Source: Conyzicola lurida (GTDB lineage Bacteria; Actinomycetota; Actinomycetes; Actinomycetales; Microbacteriaceae). Taken from it: a DNA stretch of 64,000 nt. The position numbers were made by a program, and so were the translations under genes. Below are positions 31,646-40,252 of the stretch, one piece after another (position 1 is the stretch's first letter; each line of letters opens with the position of its first letter). The notes below the pieces were generated by a model, which saw only the letters and a list, made by a program, of their open reading frames with translations, did not search any database and was not told the origin of the DNA. The stretch is from assembly GCF_014204935.1 (NCBI RefSeq), contig NZ_JACHMJ010000001.1, positions 1,860,001 to 1,924,000 of the forward strand, written 5' to 3'.

Positions 31646-32305
31646 CTACTCCAGCCGCGTCATCCCACCCAGGTGCAAAGCGGAGGCGGCCGCCTCCTCG
31701 TGGGCGAGGGCGAGCTCCTCACGGCTACGTTCGGCCTGGTCGGCGAGGGCGGGCAACACCTCGGCGAGCGTCAGGCTCGTGGTTATGACCGTGACCGGCA
31801 TACCGAGGGCCGTGCCAAGGATGAGTTGCAGAGCGGGCGCGGCGTGATCCCAACCCTCGGTCGGGGTGCCCGCGTCGTAGACTCCCCCGCGGCTGGTGAT
31901 GATGACCGCGGGGCGCCCTGCCATCGGCTGGGTCGCGAGATCGCCGGGAGCGGTCGTGCCGGGCACGTGGATGTAGTCGATCCAGGCCTTCAGGGTCGAC
32001 GGCATCGAGTAGTTGTATAGCGGCGCGCCCACCAGCAGCACGTCGGCGGCGAAGAGTTCTTCGATGAGCCGGGTCTGCAGCGCTTCTGCCGCGACCGGCG
32101 GGTTCGCGTCATCCGATCGCACCCGGGCCGGCCAGTGCAGCGAGGCATCCGGGAGGTGCGGCAGCGGGTCCCGATGCAGGTCGCGGTAGGTGACGGTGTT
32201 CTCGGGGTCGGCGGCGAGCCAGGAAGCGACGAAGGTCCCGCCGATGGCACGAGACCGCGAGGTCTCGAGGTCGGCGGACGAGTCGAGGTGTAGGAGATGG
32301 GCCAT
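31646..32305 (-). CDS. FMN-dependent NADH-azoreductase-like flavodoxin-fold protein
   Basis: This 219-residue protein fits the AzoR / NAD(P)H quinone reductase family: LLHLDSSADLETSRSRAIGG at the N-terminus, APLYNYSMPSTLKAWIDYI near residue 95 contacting FMN, and ITSRGGVYDAGTPTEGWDHA near residue 138. Members reduce azo dyes or quinones with NADH. It starts 4 bases after the MFS transporter stop, so it is the last gene of the ten-gene minus-strand operon. In that setting it may supply reduced flavin or reduce a quinone-like intermediate. Confidence 0.87.
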   Translation of the reverse strand: MAHLLHLDSSADLETSRSRAIGGTFVASWLAADPENTVTYRDLHRDPLPHLPDASLHWPARVRSDDANPPVAAEALQTRLIEELFAADVLLVGAPLYNYSMPSTLKAWIDYIHVPGTTAPGDLATQPMAGRPAVIITSRGGVYDAGTPTEGWDHAAPALQLILGTALGMPVTVITTSLTLAEVLPALADQAERSREELALAHEEAAASALHLGGMTRLE

Positions 32306-32309
32306 CCGT

Positions 32310-33611
32310 TCAGGGTATCGGCAGCGTCCTGCTCGAGCGCGCGACGCGGATCAGGAACGCGTTTGCAACCACGAGCACCGCTGCGATGGCGGCAACCGCT
32401 GACCAGGCGCCGAACGAGTCGTACACGGCGAACGCGACGAGTGGCCCGGCTACGGCGCCGATGTCGCCCGCCGTACGGGTCACCCCGACGACGAAACCGC
32501 TGAGGTGCTTCGGCACCGACTCGCTCATGATGACCGACGGCACGACACCCGCGGCGCTGGAGGCGACCCCGTACAGCACGACGATCGCGGCAAACTGCCA
32601 CGGGCCGTTCGCCGCGGGGTAGAGCAGCAGCGCGACAGCCGCGAGGAGCGTGCCGGGGATCAGTACGGACAGCCGGTAACCGCGGTCGATGAGCCTCCCG
32701 ACGACCGGCATCGCGGCGAGGGAGACCATCGTCGCCGCGGCGAGGGCGAACCCGAGGGTGAGCGGGGTCAGGCCTCCCCGGTCGTACCCGAGCACTGGAG
32801 TGAGACCCTGTTCCCCGCCGAAACGCGCGAAGAATGCTGCGAAGGATGCGACGGCCAGAGCGACGACGGTGGAGGCGAGTGCCGCGGATCGCAGACGGAA
32901 GGTACCCGACGGAGAGTCGCGCGACCAGGGCGTGTCCGCTCGGACGGCGACCGAGGGTGCGGGATCCGACGGGCGCAGAGACTGCCAGTAGTGGGTGGCG
33001 GGGCGCACGGCGTCCCACAGCAGACAGAGCAGCAACGGGACGACCGCCACAGCGAACGCCACCTCGAGCGTGAAGCAGGTCAGTGCGAGGCCGCCGACAA
33101 GAGCGCCTATCGCTCCGGCGGACATCTGCACGGCGGTCGCCGTCGCCATCACCCGGCCGCGCCGGTCCGCGGAAGCCCGTGCCACGAGCGCCGCGAATCC
33201 CACGGTCACCGCGGCACCGCCGAAGAGCCCTGCGAACACACGGGCGACGATGAGCACGCCCGGGTCGGGGCTGAAACCCGTCACCGACGTGACGAGGGCG
33301 AGTAGCAGGCACACCGCCCACAGGTACGGCCGCGGGTGCCACCAGCGCAATGCCAGCCCCGCCGGGATGTTAGCGATCACCCGCCCCACCCCGAACGCCG
33401 CGATGATCGGACCGAGGATGAGCGCCGAAGCGCCGAAGCGGTCGGCATACAGCGGAAGAGCGGGGACCACGCTGCCCCACGTCATCTGAGTCGCGCCGAT
33501 CAGACAGCAGAGCAGGATCGTCTGTTCCGAGATACCCGACCGCGACGGTACCGACGGAGATGGTTCGACCGGGGCGTGGGCGCCCGATACGCTCACGCCC
33601 CGGCGAGTCAT
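32310..33611 (-). CDS. MFS transporter in the flavin-monooxygenase operon
   Basis: This 433-residue, 12-span major facilitator begins with a polar 28-residue tail. It contains FGASALILGPIIAAFGVGRVIANIPAGLAL (a motif A-like region), a second-half GRLIDRGYRL motif near residue 300, and RTAGDIGAVAGPL in segment 11. ATG 33611 overlaps the upstream monooxygenase stop by ATGA, so the true start is there; the long upstream extension of the frame is antisense-like. It could export a breakdown product or import a related compound. The operon also has its own ABC importer. Confidence 0.87.
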   Translation of the reverse strand: MTRRGVSVSGAHAPVEPSPSVPSRSGISEQTILLCCLIGATQMTWGSVVPALPLYADRFGASALILGPIIAAFGVGRVIANIPAGLALRWWHPRPYLWAVCLLLALVTSVTGFSPDPGVLIVARVFAGLFGGAAVTVGFAALVARASADRRGRVMATATAVQMSAGAIGALVGGLALTCFTLEVAFAVAVVPLLLCLLWDAVRPATHYWQSLRPSDPAPSVAVRADTPWSRDSPSGTFRLRSAALASTVVALAVASFAAFFARFGGEQGLTPVLGYDRGGLTPLTLGFALAAATMVSLAAMPVVGRLIDRGYRLSVLIPGTLLAAVALLLYPAANGPWQFAAIVVLYGVASSAAGVVPSVIMSESVPKHLSGFVVGVTRTAGDIGAVAGPLVAFAVYDSFGAWSAVAAIAAVLVVANAFLIRVARSSRTLPIP

Positions 33612-34969
33612 GACGCGAGGTTTTCGCGCAGGGTGCGGCCGGGATAGGCCGGCCCCATGGTGCCGCGTCGACGCAGTTCGGGAACGAGCAGCTCGATGAT
33701 GTCGATGTACGAGCTCGGCATGCTCAGCGGGTTGCCGATCATGTACCCGCCCCTCGACCCTGTTGCGGCGAAGTTTTCCTCCAGCTGGTCGGCGAGCTGT
33801 GCGGCAGTTCCCGCCATCGTGGTGTCGTAGCCCACCGCGTGCTTCCAGCCGCGCTCGAAGAACTCCTCGCGCGACATCGAGTGGTCGACACCGAGCTCTG
33901 CGACCAACTGGCCGACGAGTCCCGACGGCGAGGCTCCCGAGGCGACGATCTCGTCGTTCAGCTCGCCGAGGATAATGGTCTCTCCCACCGTCGAGAAGTC
34001 GTAGCCCGAGTTGTACGACAGGTACGCGCCCACGGCCTCGTGCCCCCAGTACGCGAGCATCTCCTGCTTGCGCGCTCTGGCCTCGTCCTCGGTGCGGCCG
34101 ATCACAAGCTGTGTCGCCCAGAGGATGCCGACCGCGCGCGGGTCCCGCCCGTTCGCCATGAGCTCGGCGTCGAGCATGGTGCGGTGCCGCACCTGCGACG
34201 CGACACTGCCGCCGAACCCGAAGACGAGGTCGGCGAACTTCGCGCTGGTCGCGATGCCGCGCGGCGAGTTTCCGGCCTGCACGAGAACCGGGTGGCCCTG
34301 CGGGCTGGGCACGCTGGTGAGTGGCCCCTTGACATCGAAGAACGCACCGTGGTGGTCGATGGCATGCACCTTCGACGGGTCGGCGAAGCGTCCGGTCTCG
34401 CGGTCCATGACGATGGCGTCCGGTTCGACCGAGTTCCACAGCCGCTGGCACACGTCGATGAACTCGTCCATCCGCTCGTAGCGCTGGCCGTGCTCCGGCA
34501 GCCGCTCATAGCCGAAGTTGGCGGCATCAGACAGGCGTGTCGACGCCACGACGTTGAACGCGATGCGTCCGTTCGTCACATGGTCGAGGGAGTTGAGCAG
34601 GCGGGCGACGTAGAACGGGTGCATAAACGTCGACGAGTATGTGAGCCCGAAGCCGATGTGTTCGGTCACGGCCGACATCGCGGCGATGAACGGGCTCATG
34701 TCGTGACGCGGCCACTGCACGCCCCATTCCACTGCCGCGTCGGTCGAGCCACGCCAGGTGTCGGGCAAACCGGAGCCGTCGCCGAAGAAGAGCATGTCGA
34801 TGCCGCCGCGCTCGGCGGTGACCGCGAGCTCTTGGAACAGGCGCACGTCGGGGAAGGTGCGGCCCGTCCACGAGCCGGGGCGAGCCCACCGCCCCTCCGA
34901 GTGGGTGAACGACAGGTCGAATGCGAGATGCAGGTGGGCGGGGTCAGTGTCGATATCGGGGTGGTTCAT
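33608..34969 (-). CDS. NtaA/SnaA/DszA-family FMN-dependent monooxygenase
   Basis: This 453-residue LLM-fold enzyme belongs to the nitrilotriacetate monooxygenase / dibenzothiophene-sulfone monooxygenase group, which uses FMNH2 and O2 to cleave C-N or C-S bonds. Characteristic segments are ARPGSWTGRTFPDVRLFQELA near residue 31, TYSSTFMHPFYVARLLNSLDHVTNGRIAFNVVAST near residue 115 and PVLVQAGNSPRGIATSAKFADLVFGF near residue 230. It overlaps both neighbours by 4 bases. It needs reduced FMN, which the two reductases at the head of the operon could supply. The substrate is unknown. Confidence 0.92.
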   Translation of the reverse strand: MNHPDIDTDPAHLHLAFDLSFTHSEGRWARPGSWTGRTFPDVRLFQELAVTAERGGIDMLFFGDGSGLPDTWRGSTDAAVEWGVQWPRHDMSPFIAAMSAVTEHIGFGLTYSSTFMHPFYVARLLNSLDHVTNGRIAFNVVASTRLSDAANFGYERLPEHGQRYERMDEFIDVCQRLWNSVEPDAIVMDRETGRFADPSKVHAIDHHGAFFDVKGPLTSVPSPQGHPVLVQAGNSPRGIATSAKFADLVFGFGGSVASQVRHRTMLDAELMANGRDPRAVGILWATQLVIGRTEDEARARKQEMLAYWGHEAVGAYLSYNSGYDFSTVGETIILGELNDEIVASGASPSGLVGQLVAELGVDHSMSREEFFERGWKHAVGYDTTMAGTAAQLADQLEENFAATGSRGGYMIGNPLSMPSSYIDIIELLVPELRRRGTMGPAYPGRTLRENLAS

Positions 34970-35661
34970 GCGTGCACGTGCTTTCCAGAGAGTGCCTCAT
35001 TCGCCGCTGCCGAGGCGGGGGCGGATGTCGCGAAGAGGGTGGTCAGTTCCGAGCTGTCGACGATCTGTCCGACGTTGAGGCCGAGCTGCTCGAGGGCGTT
35101 CTCGTTGATGCGCACGTCATACGCGGCGGTCGCGTCGCGAGGGATCACGACCGGGAAGTCGAGCTGCACGGCGTCCGTCGCGGTAGCGGCGACACAGCAC
35201 TCGCTCGTGAGGCCGGTGACGGCGACCCACTCCACGCCGGCGGCGCGCAGAGTGGCGCCGAGTCCGGTCTCGAAAAACCCGCTGTAGACGCGTTTGACGA
35301 CCCGGGTCTCCCCCGCTGCCGGCTCGACGCCGTACCATTCGGCACCGGGGGTGCCGACGATGCACGGCTCGTCAGGGGACATCGCCGCATCGAGGGTCGC
35401 CCCGCGGAGCCAGCCGCTCGACCGCCAGACCCGGTCGGGCTCTGATCCGAGCTCGATCCAGACGACGGGCACTCCGACCGCGCGGGCGGAGTCGACGAGG
35501 GCCGAGATAGTCGCGATCGCGTCGACAATCGAGGCGGATGCCGCGACGTCCAGCCCGTATCCGCCCAGGTAGGCAGGGTCGGCGAACGAGCGTTGAACGT
35601 CGACCACGAGCAGGGCGCCCGGCAGCGACTCGAGCGCCGCGAGCTCGGTAGGCCAGGTCAT
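34966..35661 (-). CDS. Isochorismatase-family cysteine hydrolase (RutB-like position)
   Basis: This 231-residue protein has the isochorismatase fold with the expected catalytic triad: Asp in LLVVDVQRSF near residue 21, Lys in VVKRVYSGFFETGL near residue 124 and Cys in TGLTSECCVAAT near residue 157. The two adjacent Cys residues leave the nucleophile as the first or second of the pair. In uracil catabolism RutB, of this superfamily, hydrolyses the ring-opened ureidoacrylate made by RutA. The RutA-like gene here is directly upstream, overlapping by 4 bases, which makes a similar amide-hydrolysis step plausible. Confidence 0.87.
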   Translation of the reverse strand: MTWPTELAALESLPGALLVVDVQRSFADPAYLGGYGLDVAASASIVDAIATISALVDSARAVGVPVVWIELGSEPDRVWRSSGWLRGATLDAAMSPDEPCIVGTPGAEWYGVEPAAGETRVVKRVYSGFFETGLGATLRAAGVEWVAVTGLTSECCVAATATDAVQLDFPVVIPRDATAAYDVRINENALEQLGLNVGQIVDSSELTTLFATSAPASAAANEALSGKHVHA

Positions 35662-36722
35662 GCGCCGGCCGCCTTCGCCGCGTCCTGCGCCCGGAGCACC
35701 GGCATCACGAGCTCGCCGAAGGCCGGCAGATCTTCGAGGTAGTCGGGGAAGATGATCATCAGCCCGTCGAGCTCGGCGCCCTCGACAACGGTGTTGATGT
35801 GGCCCACGACGGTGTCCGGCGATCCGAAGACGTAGGGCGTCTGGAAGGCGTCATGCCCGGTCGCCGACTCCGTCCAGGAGCTGACGCGGTCGCGTGGCAT
35901 CCCCCACGACACCCGCATGTTGGCGAGCGCCTCGCGGTCGACGCCGACGCCGATCTCGTCCACCCGCTTCTCGGCTGCGGCATCCGTCTCCGCCATCACG
36001 ACGGTGAGCATGCCGTAGGTCTTCACCTCGCGGCCGAGGGCGGCCGCGCGCTCGTGCACGTCCCGCGACGAGTCGCGCAGCTCCTCCATGGTCGCCCCGG
36101 AGAGGAAAGCACCGTTGCTGCGGCGGGCTTGAAAGTCCCGGCCGGCCGCCGAGTTACCCGCGCTGATGATCGTCGGCGGAACGACCGGATGCGGGCGCGA
36201 CTCGGCGTCCGTGAGGGTGAAGAACTCGCCGTCCATCGTTACCGAGTCCTCCGTCCACAGGCGCGTCACGGCCTCGGTCCACTCATCCACCATGCGGTAG
36301 CGCGCCTCCTTCGACAGTGACGCGTCCCAGTGGCCCATCTGGATGAACTCGTCGGCGTAGGCGCCGGACACGATGTTCATACCGGCGCGGCCATGCGAGA
36401 TCTGGTCGATCGTGGTGAACATCTTCGCGGCGACCACGGGGTTGTGCACGTTCGCGTGCACGGTGGCCCAGATCTTGACGCGCGAGGTGGCCTCGGCGAT
36501 GCCGGCCATCATCGTCATGGACTCCAGCGTGCGGCCCCAATGGTCGGTCGAACCGCCGAAGCCCTTCCATTTGCCCATCGACATCACGAAGTCCATGTCG
36601 GCGTCCTCAGCCATGACGGCCGCCTTCTTGTTGTAGTCGTAGCTGCCGTCGGGGTGCGGGGCGGTCTCGGAGACCAGCCAACCGCCGTTCGCGATCGGGA
36701 GGAAGATGCCGTATTCGGACAT
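35658..36722 (-). CDS. RutA-like flavin-dependent monooxygenase
   Basis: This 354-residue LLM enzyme is closest in look to RutA, which opens the uracil ring with FMN and O2: GIFLPIANGGWLVSETAP at the N-terminus, MDFVMSMGKWKGFGG near residue 43, and GRAGMNIVSGAYADEFIQMGHW near residue 112 all parallel RutA. It lacks the family's usual NLVTGW, having NIVSGA, and it carries Glu-Phe-Ile-Gln in the following loop, so its substrate may differ from uracil. ATG 36722 is chosen from the N-terminal motif. It overlaps the cysteine hydrolase by 4 bases and lies 95 bases after the binding-protein stop, with a strong palindrome between. Confidence 0.88.
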   Translation of the reverse strand: MSEYGIFLPIANGGWLVSETAPHPDGSYDYNKKAAVMAEDADMDFVMSMGKWKGFGGSTDHWGRTLESMTMMAGIAEATSRVKIWATVHANVHNPVVAAKMFTTIDQISHGRAGMNIVSGAYADEFIQMGHWDASLSKEARYRMVDEWTEAVTRLWTEDSVTMDGEFFTLTDAESRPHPVVPPTIISAGNSAAGRDFQARRSNGAFLSGATMEELRDSSRDVHERAAALGREVKTYGMLTVVMAETDAAAEKRVDEIGVGVDREALANMRVSWGMPRDRVSSWTESATGHDAFQTPYVFGSPDTVVGHINTVVEGAELDGLMIIFPDYLEDLPAFGELVMPVLRAQDAAKAAGA

Positions 36723-36762
36723 GTACGCGCTTTCTGTTTCGGGTACTGCGGATGGTGCCCTG

Positions 36763-36799
36763 CGACGGGCTCGAGGACTGTGCGGCCCCGAGCCCGTCG
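36763..36799. repeat. Perfect 11-bp inverted repeat inside the operon (REP-like)
   Basis: CGACGGGCTCG (36763-36773) and CGAGCCCGTCG (36789-36799) form a perfect stem with a 15-base loop in the gap between the binding-protein stop and the RutA-like start. It resembles the GACAGGCTCAG/CTGAGCCTGTC palindromes common in actinobacterial intergenic regions. On the mRNA it would protect or terminate the upstream importer message. Confidence 0.8.
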
Positions 36800-36817
36800 A
36801 CGGGACGGAGGCGGTGA

Positions 36818-37915
36818 CTACGGGGCCGGCCAGATGAGCGTCGTGCCGTCGTAGATGTTCTCGACGAAGCTGTTGTCGAAGTAGGACTGCACGTCGGCCG
36901 GGGCCTCGGAGATCTGGTCGGTGTCGACGAGGAACTCGCTGATGGCGTCGACGTTCGCGGTGTCGACGAGTCCGATCGGCCGGTCGGCCGGCTGGTTCTC
37001 CGCGATGATGCCCGACTCGGTGTCCCAGATCTTCACGTTGTGGGCGACGTCGTAGCCCTCTCCGGAAAGCACCGACGCGAACTCGACGCACTCTTCGGTG
37101 TTGTCGTCGCAGTACTCGATCGCGTGCAGGCTCGCCCGCATGAAGTCCTCGACGGCGGTCGGGTTGGCTTCGGCGAAGGCCGGGTTGACCGCGACGGATC
37201 CGAGCGAGCTCGGCACGCCGTAGTCGAACGGGCGCCACACGGTCACGTCGAAGTCCTGCGCCTCGAGCAGGTTCGGCTCGTTCGATATGAAGCCGGTGAG
37301 GGAGTCGACCTGGCCGCGCGGCAAAATCGTCGGGTCGTATCCCACGACGACCTGCTGGATCGACGAGACATCGGCACCGGCGTTGGTGAGCATCGCCTCG
37401 ACGGCGGGCGGCATGTTGCCCTTCTGTCCGAGGATCGTGCCGTCGAGGTCGGCGAGGTCCTTCACGTCGGTGTTCGTCATCAGGATCTCGAGTCCCACGT
37501 TCGACAGGGTCGAGATACCGAGGATGTCGATGCCGTTGTCCTGCGCCTGGATCAGGTTCTGCTCGCCGACGCCGGTGAACGTGACCTGGCCGGAGGCGAG
37601 CAGCTGCGCGTTTTCCCCGGTGTCGCCCGTGCCGGGCTTGATCTCGACGTCGAGGCACAAGGCGTCGAAGTAACCGAGTTCGTCGGCGGCGATCGTGTTC
37701 AAGATCGACGCGCTGGCCTGGTAGAAGTAACCGGTCAGGAAGCTGATTTTGCCGGCGTCCTTGTTGGCTTCGCAGCGCTCGTCGGAGATGGCGCTGCCCG
37801 CGGCGGCGGCATCCGTCGACGGCTCTGGGGCGGTATCGGTGCTGCAGGCGGTCATACCGATCGCGAACGCTGCGAGCAGCGCCGCGGTGACGGCTGTGGT
37901 GGTGCGTGTGGGCAT
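36818..37915 (-). CDS. NitT/TauT (NMT1/ThiY-like) ABC substrate-binding lipoprotein
   Basis: This 365-residue binding protein has a signal peptide ending at a lipobox-like MTAC (Cys near residue 24) and an NMT1/SsuA-like fold. That fold shows in ISFLTGYFYQASASILNTIAADELGYFDALCLDVEI near residue 57, LLASGQVTFTGVGEQNLIQA near residue 105 and VDSLTGFISNEPNLLEAQ near residue 200. Such proteins bind taurine, alkanesulfonates, nitrate or pyrimidine/thiamine precursors. A Cys pair (EYCDDNTEEC) may form a disulfide. It belongs with the adjacent permease and ATPase. Ligand unknown; the RutA-like gene next to it hints at a nitrogen heterocycle, which is speculative. Confidence 0.9.
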   Translation of the reverse strand: MPTRTTTAVTAALLAAFAIGMTACSTDTAPEPSTDAAAAGSAISDERCEANKDAGKISFLTGYFYQASASILNTIAADELGYFDALCLDVEIKPGTGDTGENAQLLASGQVTFTGVGEQNLIQAQDNGIDILGISTLSNVGLEILMTNTDVKDLADLDGTILGQKGNMPPAVEAMLTNAGADVSSIQQVVVGYDPTILPRGQVDSLTGFISNEPNLLEAQDFDVTVWRPFDYGVPSSLGSVAVNPAFAEANPTAVEDFMRASLHAIEYCDDNTEECVEFASVLSGEGYDVAHNVKIWDTESGIIAENQPADRPIGLVDTANVDAISEFLVDTDQISEAPADVQSYFDNSFVENIYDGTTLIWPAP

Positions 37916-37993
37916 GGCTGTCTCCTGGTTGGGTGGTGCGGGATACGAGCGGTGGTGCGGAATGGAATCGTGGGCGGCCTCGGCCGGGCGGGT

Positions 37994-38854
37994 CTAGCTC
38001 TTCTCGCCGATCATCGACTCGTGCCAGTGCAGAACCCGGCGCTCGACGGCGGTGATGACGGCCAGCAGCACGGAGCCGAGGATCGCGAGGCAGAGGATCG
38101 CCGCGTAGACGACCGGCAGCCGGTTGTTCGACGACGCGATGCTGATCACGGTGCCGAGTCCTTCGGCCGCTCCCGGTGCCGCGAGTTCCGCGACGACGGC
38201 GCCGATGATCGACAGCGGGAAGACGATGCGCAGAGCCGTGAACAGGAACGGCAGCGCACTGGGCATGCGCACGTGCCAGAGCATCTCGACCCGGGAGGCA
38301 TGGATGGTGGTGAATACCTGGACGACCGACTGCGGCACCGAGCGCAGACCGGTCGAGACGTTGATGAGGATCGGGAAGAAGCAGATCAGCGCGGTCACGA
38401 TGAGCTTAGGCTCCGGACCGAACCCGAAGGCGACCACCAGCGCGGGCGCTATCGCCACGAGCGGCGTCACGTTGAGCACGACTGCCACCGGCATGATGGC
38501 GCGGCGGGCGATCGGCAGCTCGGAGATGAGGATCGCGAGGATGTACGAGGTGACGAACCCGATCGCCAGACCGACGAGCGCCACCGACAGGGTCACCCAG
38601 GCGTTGTGGATGTAGAAGCCGGGGTTGCTGGCCAGCGCCTCCCCCACCTTTGCAAGCGGCGGCAGCAGGTACGGATTGTCCTTGGCTACGACATTCCAGG
38701 CGAAACCGAGGGCGCCGACGAGCACCACTACGGGCAGCCAGATGGCGGGTCGGATGAAGGCGAGACGCTTCGGGAGTGCGCCGCGCTTCTTCACCGGGAG
38801 CGCGGGCGCCGAAGCGGCGGTGTCGGCTGCCGCTGTGGGTGTCATTAGTGCCAT
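37994..38854 (-). CDS. NitT/TauT-type ABC transporter permease
   Basis: This 286-residue permease has a 45-residue polar N-terminus and about six spans. The binding-protein-dependent transport signature region is seen in HASRVEMLWHVRMPSALPFLFTALRIVFPLSIIGAVVAE near residue 195, the EAA-loop equivalent that contacts the ATPase. It is typical of SsuC/TauC/ThiX subunits. ATG 38854 has GGAGAG about ten bases upstream. It sits between the ATPase and binding protein on the minus strand and is the only permease, so it would work as a homodimer. Confidence 0.9.
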   Translation of the reverse strand: MALMTPTAAADTAASAPALPVKKRGALPKRLAFIRPAIWLPVVVLVGALGFAWNVVAKDNPYLLPPLAKVGEALASNPGFYIHNAWVTLSVALVGLAIGFVTSYILAILISELPIARRAIMPVAVVLNVTPLVAIAPALVVAFGFGPEPKLIVTALICFFPILINVSTGLRSVPQSVVQVFTTIHASRVEMLWHVRMPSALPFLFTALRIVFPLSIIGAVVAELAAPGAAEGLGTVISIASSNNRLPVVYAAILCLAILGSVLLAVITAVERRVLHWHESMIGEKS

Positions 38855-38874
38855 ATCTGGTCTCTCCTCGTGGC

Positions 38875-39723
38875 TCAGGCTGCGCTCGCGGCGGGCGACT
38901 TGCGCCAGGCGGACTGCAGGTGGTCGCGGATGACGTCTTCGTAGTGGTGGAACTCGGCGGTCTTCAGCATCGCCTCGCTGCGTGGGCGCGGGAGGTCGAT
39001 GTCGACCGAAGCGGTGACCCGGCCCGGGCCGGCGGACATGACCAGCACCTTGTCGGAGAGTCGCACGGCCTCTGTCACGGAGTGGGTCACGAACACGACG
39101 GTGGTGTTCATCTGGTCCCAGATATCGAGCAGCTGCCCCTGGATCGACTCGCGGGTGAATTCGTCGAGCGCCGAGAACGGCTCGTCCATCAGCAGCACGT
39201 CCGGCTGCATGCCGAACGCGCGCACGATGGCCGTACGCTGCTGCATCCCGCCGCTGAGCTGTGCCGGCAGCTTGTGCGCGGCGTCGGCGAGACCGGCCTT
39301 CTCGAGCAGGTCGCGCATGTCGGGCGCGGACTTCTGCTGGTGTCCTCCGATGCGTTGGCGGCGTCGCTCGGCTCCCGTATTGATCTTCCCGGGCAGACTG
39401 ACGTTCTTCAGCACGTTGAGCCAGGGAAGCAACGCGGGGGTCTGCGGCACGAGACCGATCATCTTGGCGGCGCATGCCCGTTCCGGGGTCACTCCGAACA
39501 CGCTGACGTCACCGGCGTCCGGTTCTTCCAGACCGGCGATCAGCCGCAGAAGGGTGGACTTTCCACAGCCGGAGGGGCCGATGATGCTGACGAACTGGCC
39601 GCGCTCGATCGTCACGTCGACGCCGTTGAGCGCGACGAACTGCGAAGGACCGCCGCCATAGATCTTGACGGCCTGGGAGATGCTGATCGTGTCCGATTCC
39701 ACACCGGCGGGAGCGACTGACAT
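38875..39723 (-). CDS. NitT/TauT-type ABC transporter ATP-binding protein
   Basis: This 282-residue ATPase has all cassette motifs: Walker A GPSGCGKST near residue 50, Q-loop LVPQTPALLPW near residue 92, signature LSGGMQQR near residue 152, Walker B VLLMDEPFSALDE near residue 172 and H-loop VTHSVTEA near residue 208. It groups with SsuB/TauB/ThiZ ATPases. An insert between the Q-loop and the signature (ERRRQRIGGHQQKSAPD) is longer than usual. It starts 4 bases after the flavin reductase stop. Confidence 0.93.
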   Translation of the reverse strand: MSVAPAGVESDTISISQAVKIYGGGPSQFVALNGVDVTIERGQFVSIIGPSGCGKSTLLRLIAGLEEPDAGDVSVFGVTPERACAAKMIGLVPQTPALLPWLNVLKNVSLPGKINTGAERRRQRIGGHQQKSAPDMRDLLEKAGLADAAHKLPAQLSGGMQQRTAIVRAFGMQPDVLLMDEPFSALDEFTRESIQGQLLDIWDQMNTTVVFVTHSVTEAVRLSDKVLVMSAGPGRVTASVDIDLPRPRSEAMLKTAEFHHYEDVIRDHLQSAWRKSPAASAA

Positions 39724-39727
39724 GCGG

Positions 39728-40252
39728 CTATACCAACTTCCTGAACTGGCGGTTCTGATAGACGAGGGGTTCGACGTCGGAGCGGGTGACGTCGTCGACG
39801 TGCACGATGATCATGAGGTGGTCTCCCACGGTCCAGCGCTCGTGCACGCGGCCGACGATCGATGCCATCGCCCCTGTGACGACCGGCACGTGGTCGAACT
39901 CGTGGTGCAGTTCCACGGCGGCGAACTTGTCGACGCCCTTCGTCGCGAAGTGCTTGGCGATGTCTCCCTGGCCGTCGGCGAGGATGTTGACCGCGACGTG
40001 GGAGGTGCGGGAGAACGCGGGATAGCTGTCGGCCGTCTCCGCGAGGAAGACGGCGACGAGCGGCGGGCTCACCGACACACTGGTGAAGCTGTTGGCGGTG
40101 AAGCCGAACGGGGTGCCGTCGACGCTGGTCGTCACGAGCGTCACCGAAGTGCCCATCATGGCGAGCGCGCGGCGCAGCTCCGCGGGATCGAACTCGGGCG
40201 GCGAGGTGAGGTATCGACCCGTCGCGGTGTTCATGGCGACCTCGGCGCTCAC
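39728..40252 (-). CDS. Flavin reductase (RutF/NtaB-like)
   Basis: This 174-residue protein is a split-barrel NAD(P)H:flavin oxidoreductase: LRRALAMMGTSVTLVTTSVDGTPFGFTANSFTSVSVSPPLVAVFL is the typical N-terminal half and VHERWTVGDHLMIIVHVDDV the C-terminal half. It would supply FMNH2 to the two LLM monooxygenases of the operon. It overlaps the upstream FMN reductase gene by four bases (ATGA) and precedes the ATPase by 4 bases. An in-frame ATG at residue 7 is an alternative start. Confidence 0.92.
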   Translation of the reverse strand: MSAEVAMNTATGRYLTSPPEFDPAELRRALAMMGTSVTLVTTSVDGTPFGFTANSFTSVSVSPPLVAVFLAETADSYPAFSRTSHVAVNILADGQGDIAKHFATKGVDKFAAVELHHEFDHVPVVTGAMASIVGRVHERWTVGDHLMIIVHVDDVTRSDVEPLVYQNRQFRKLV

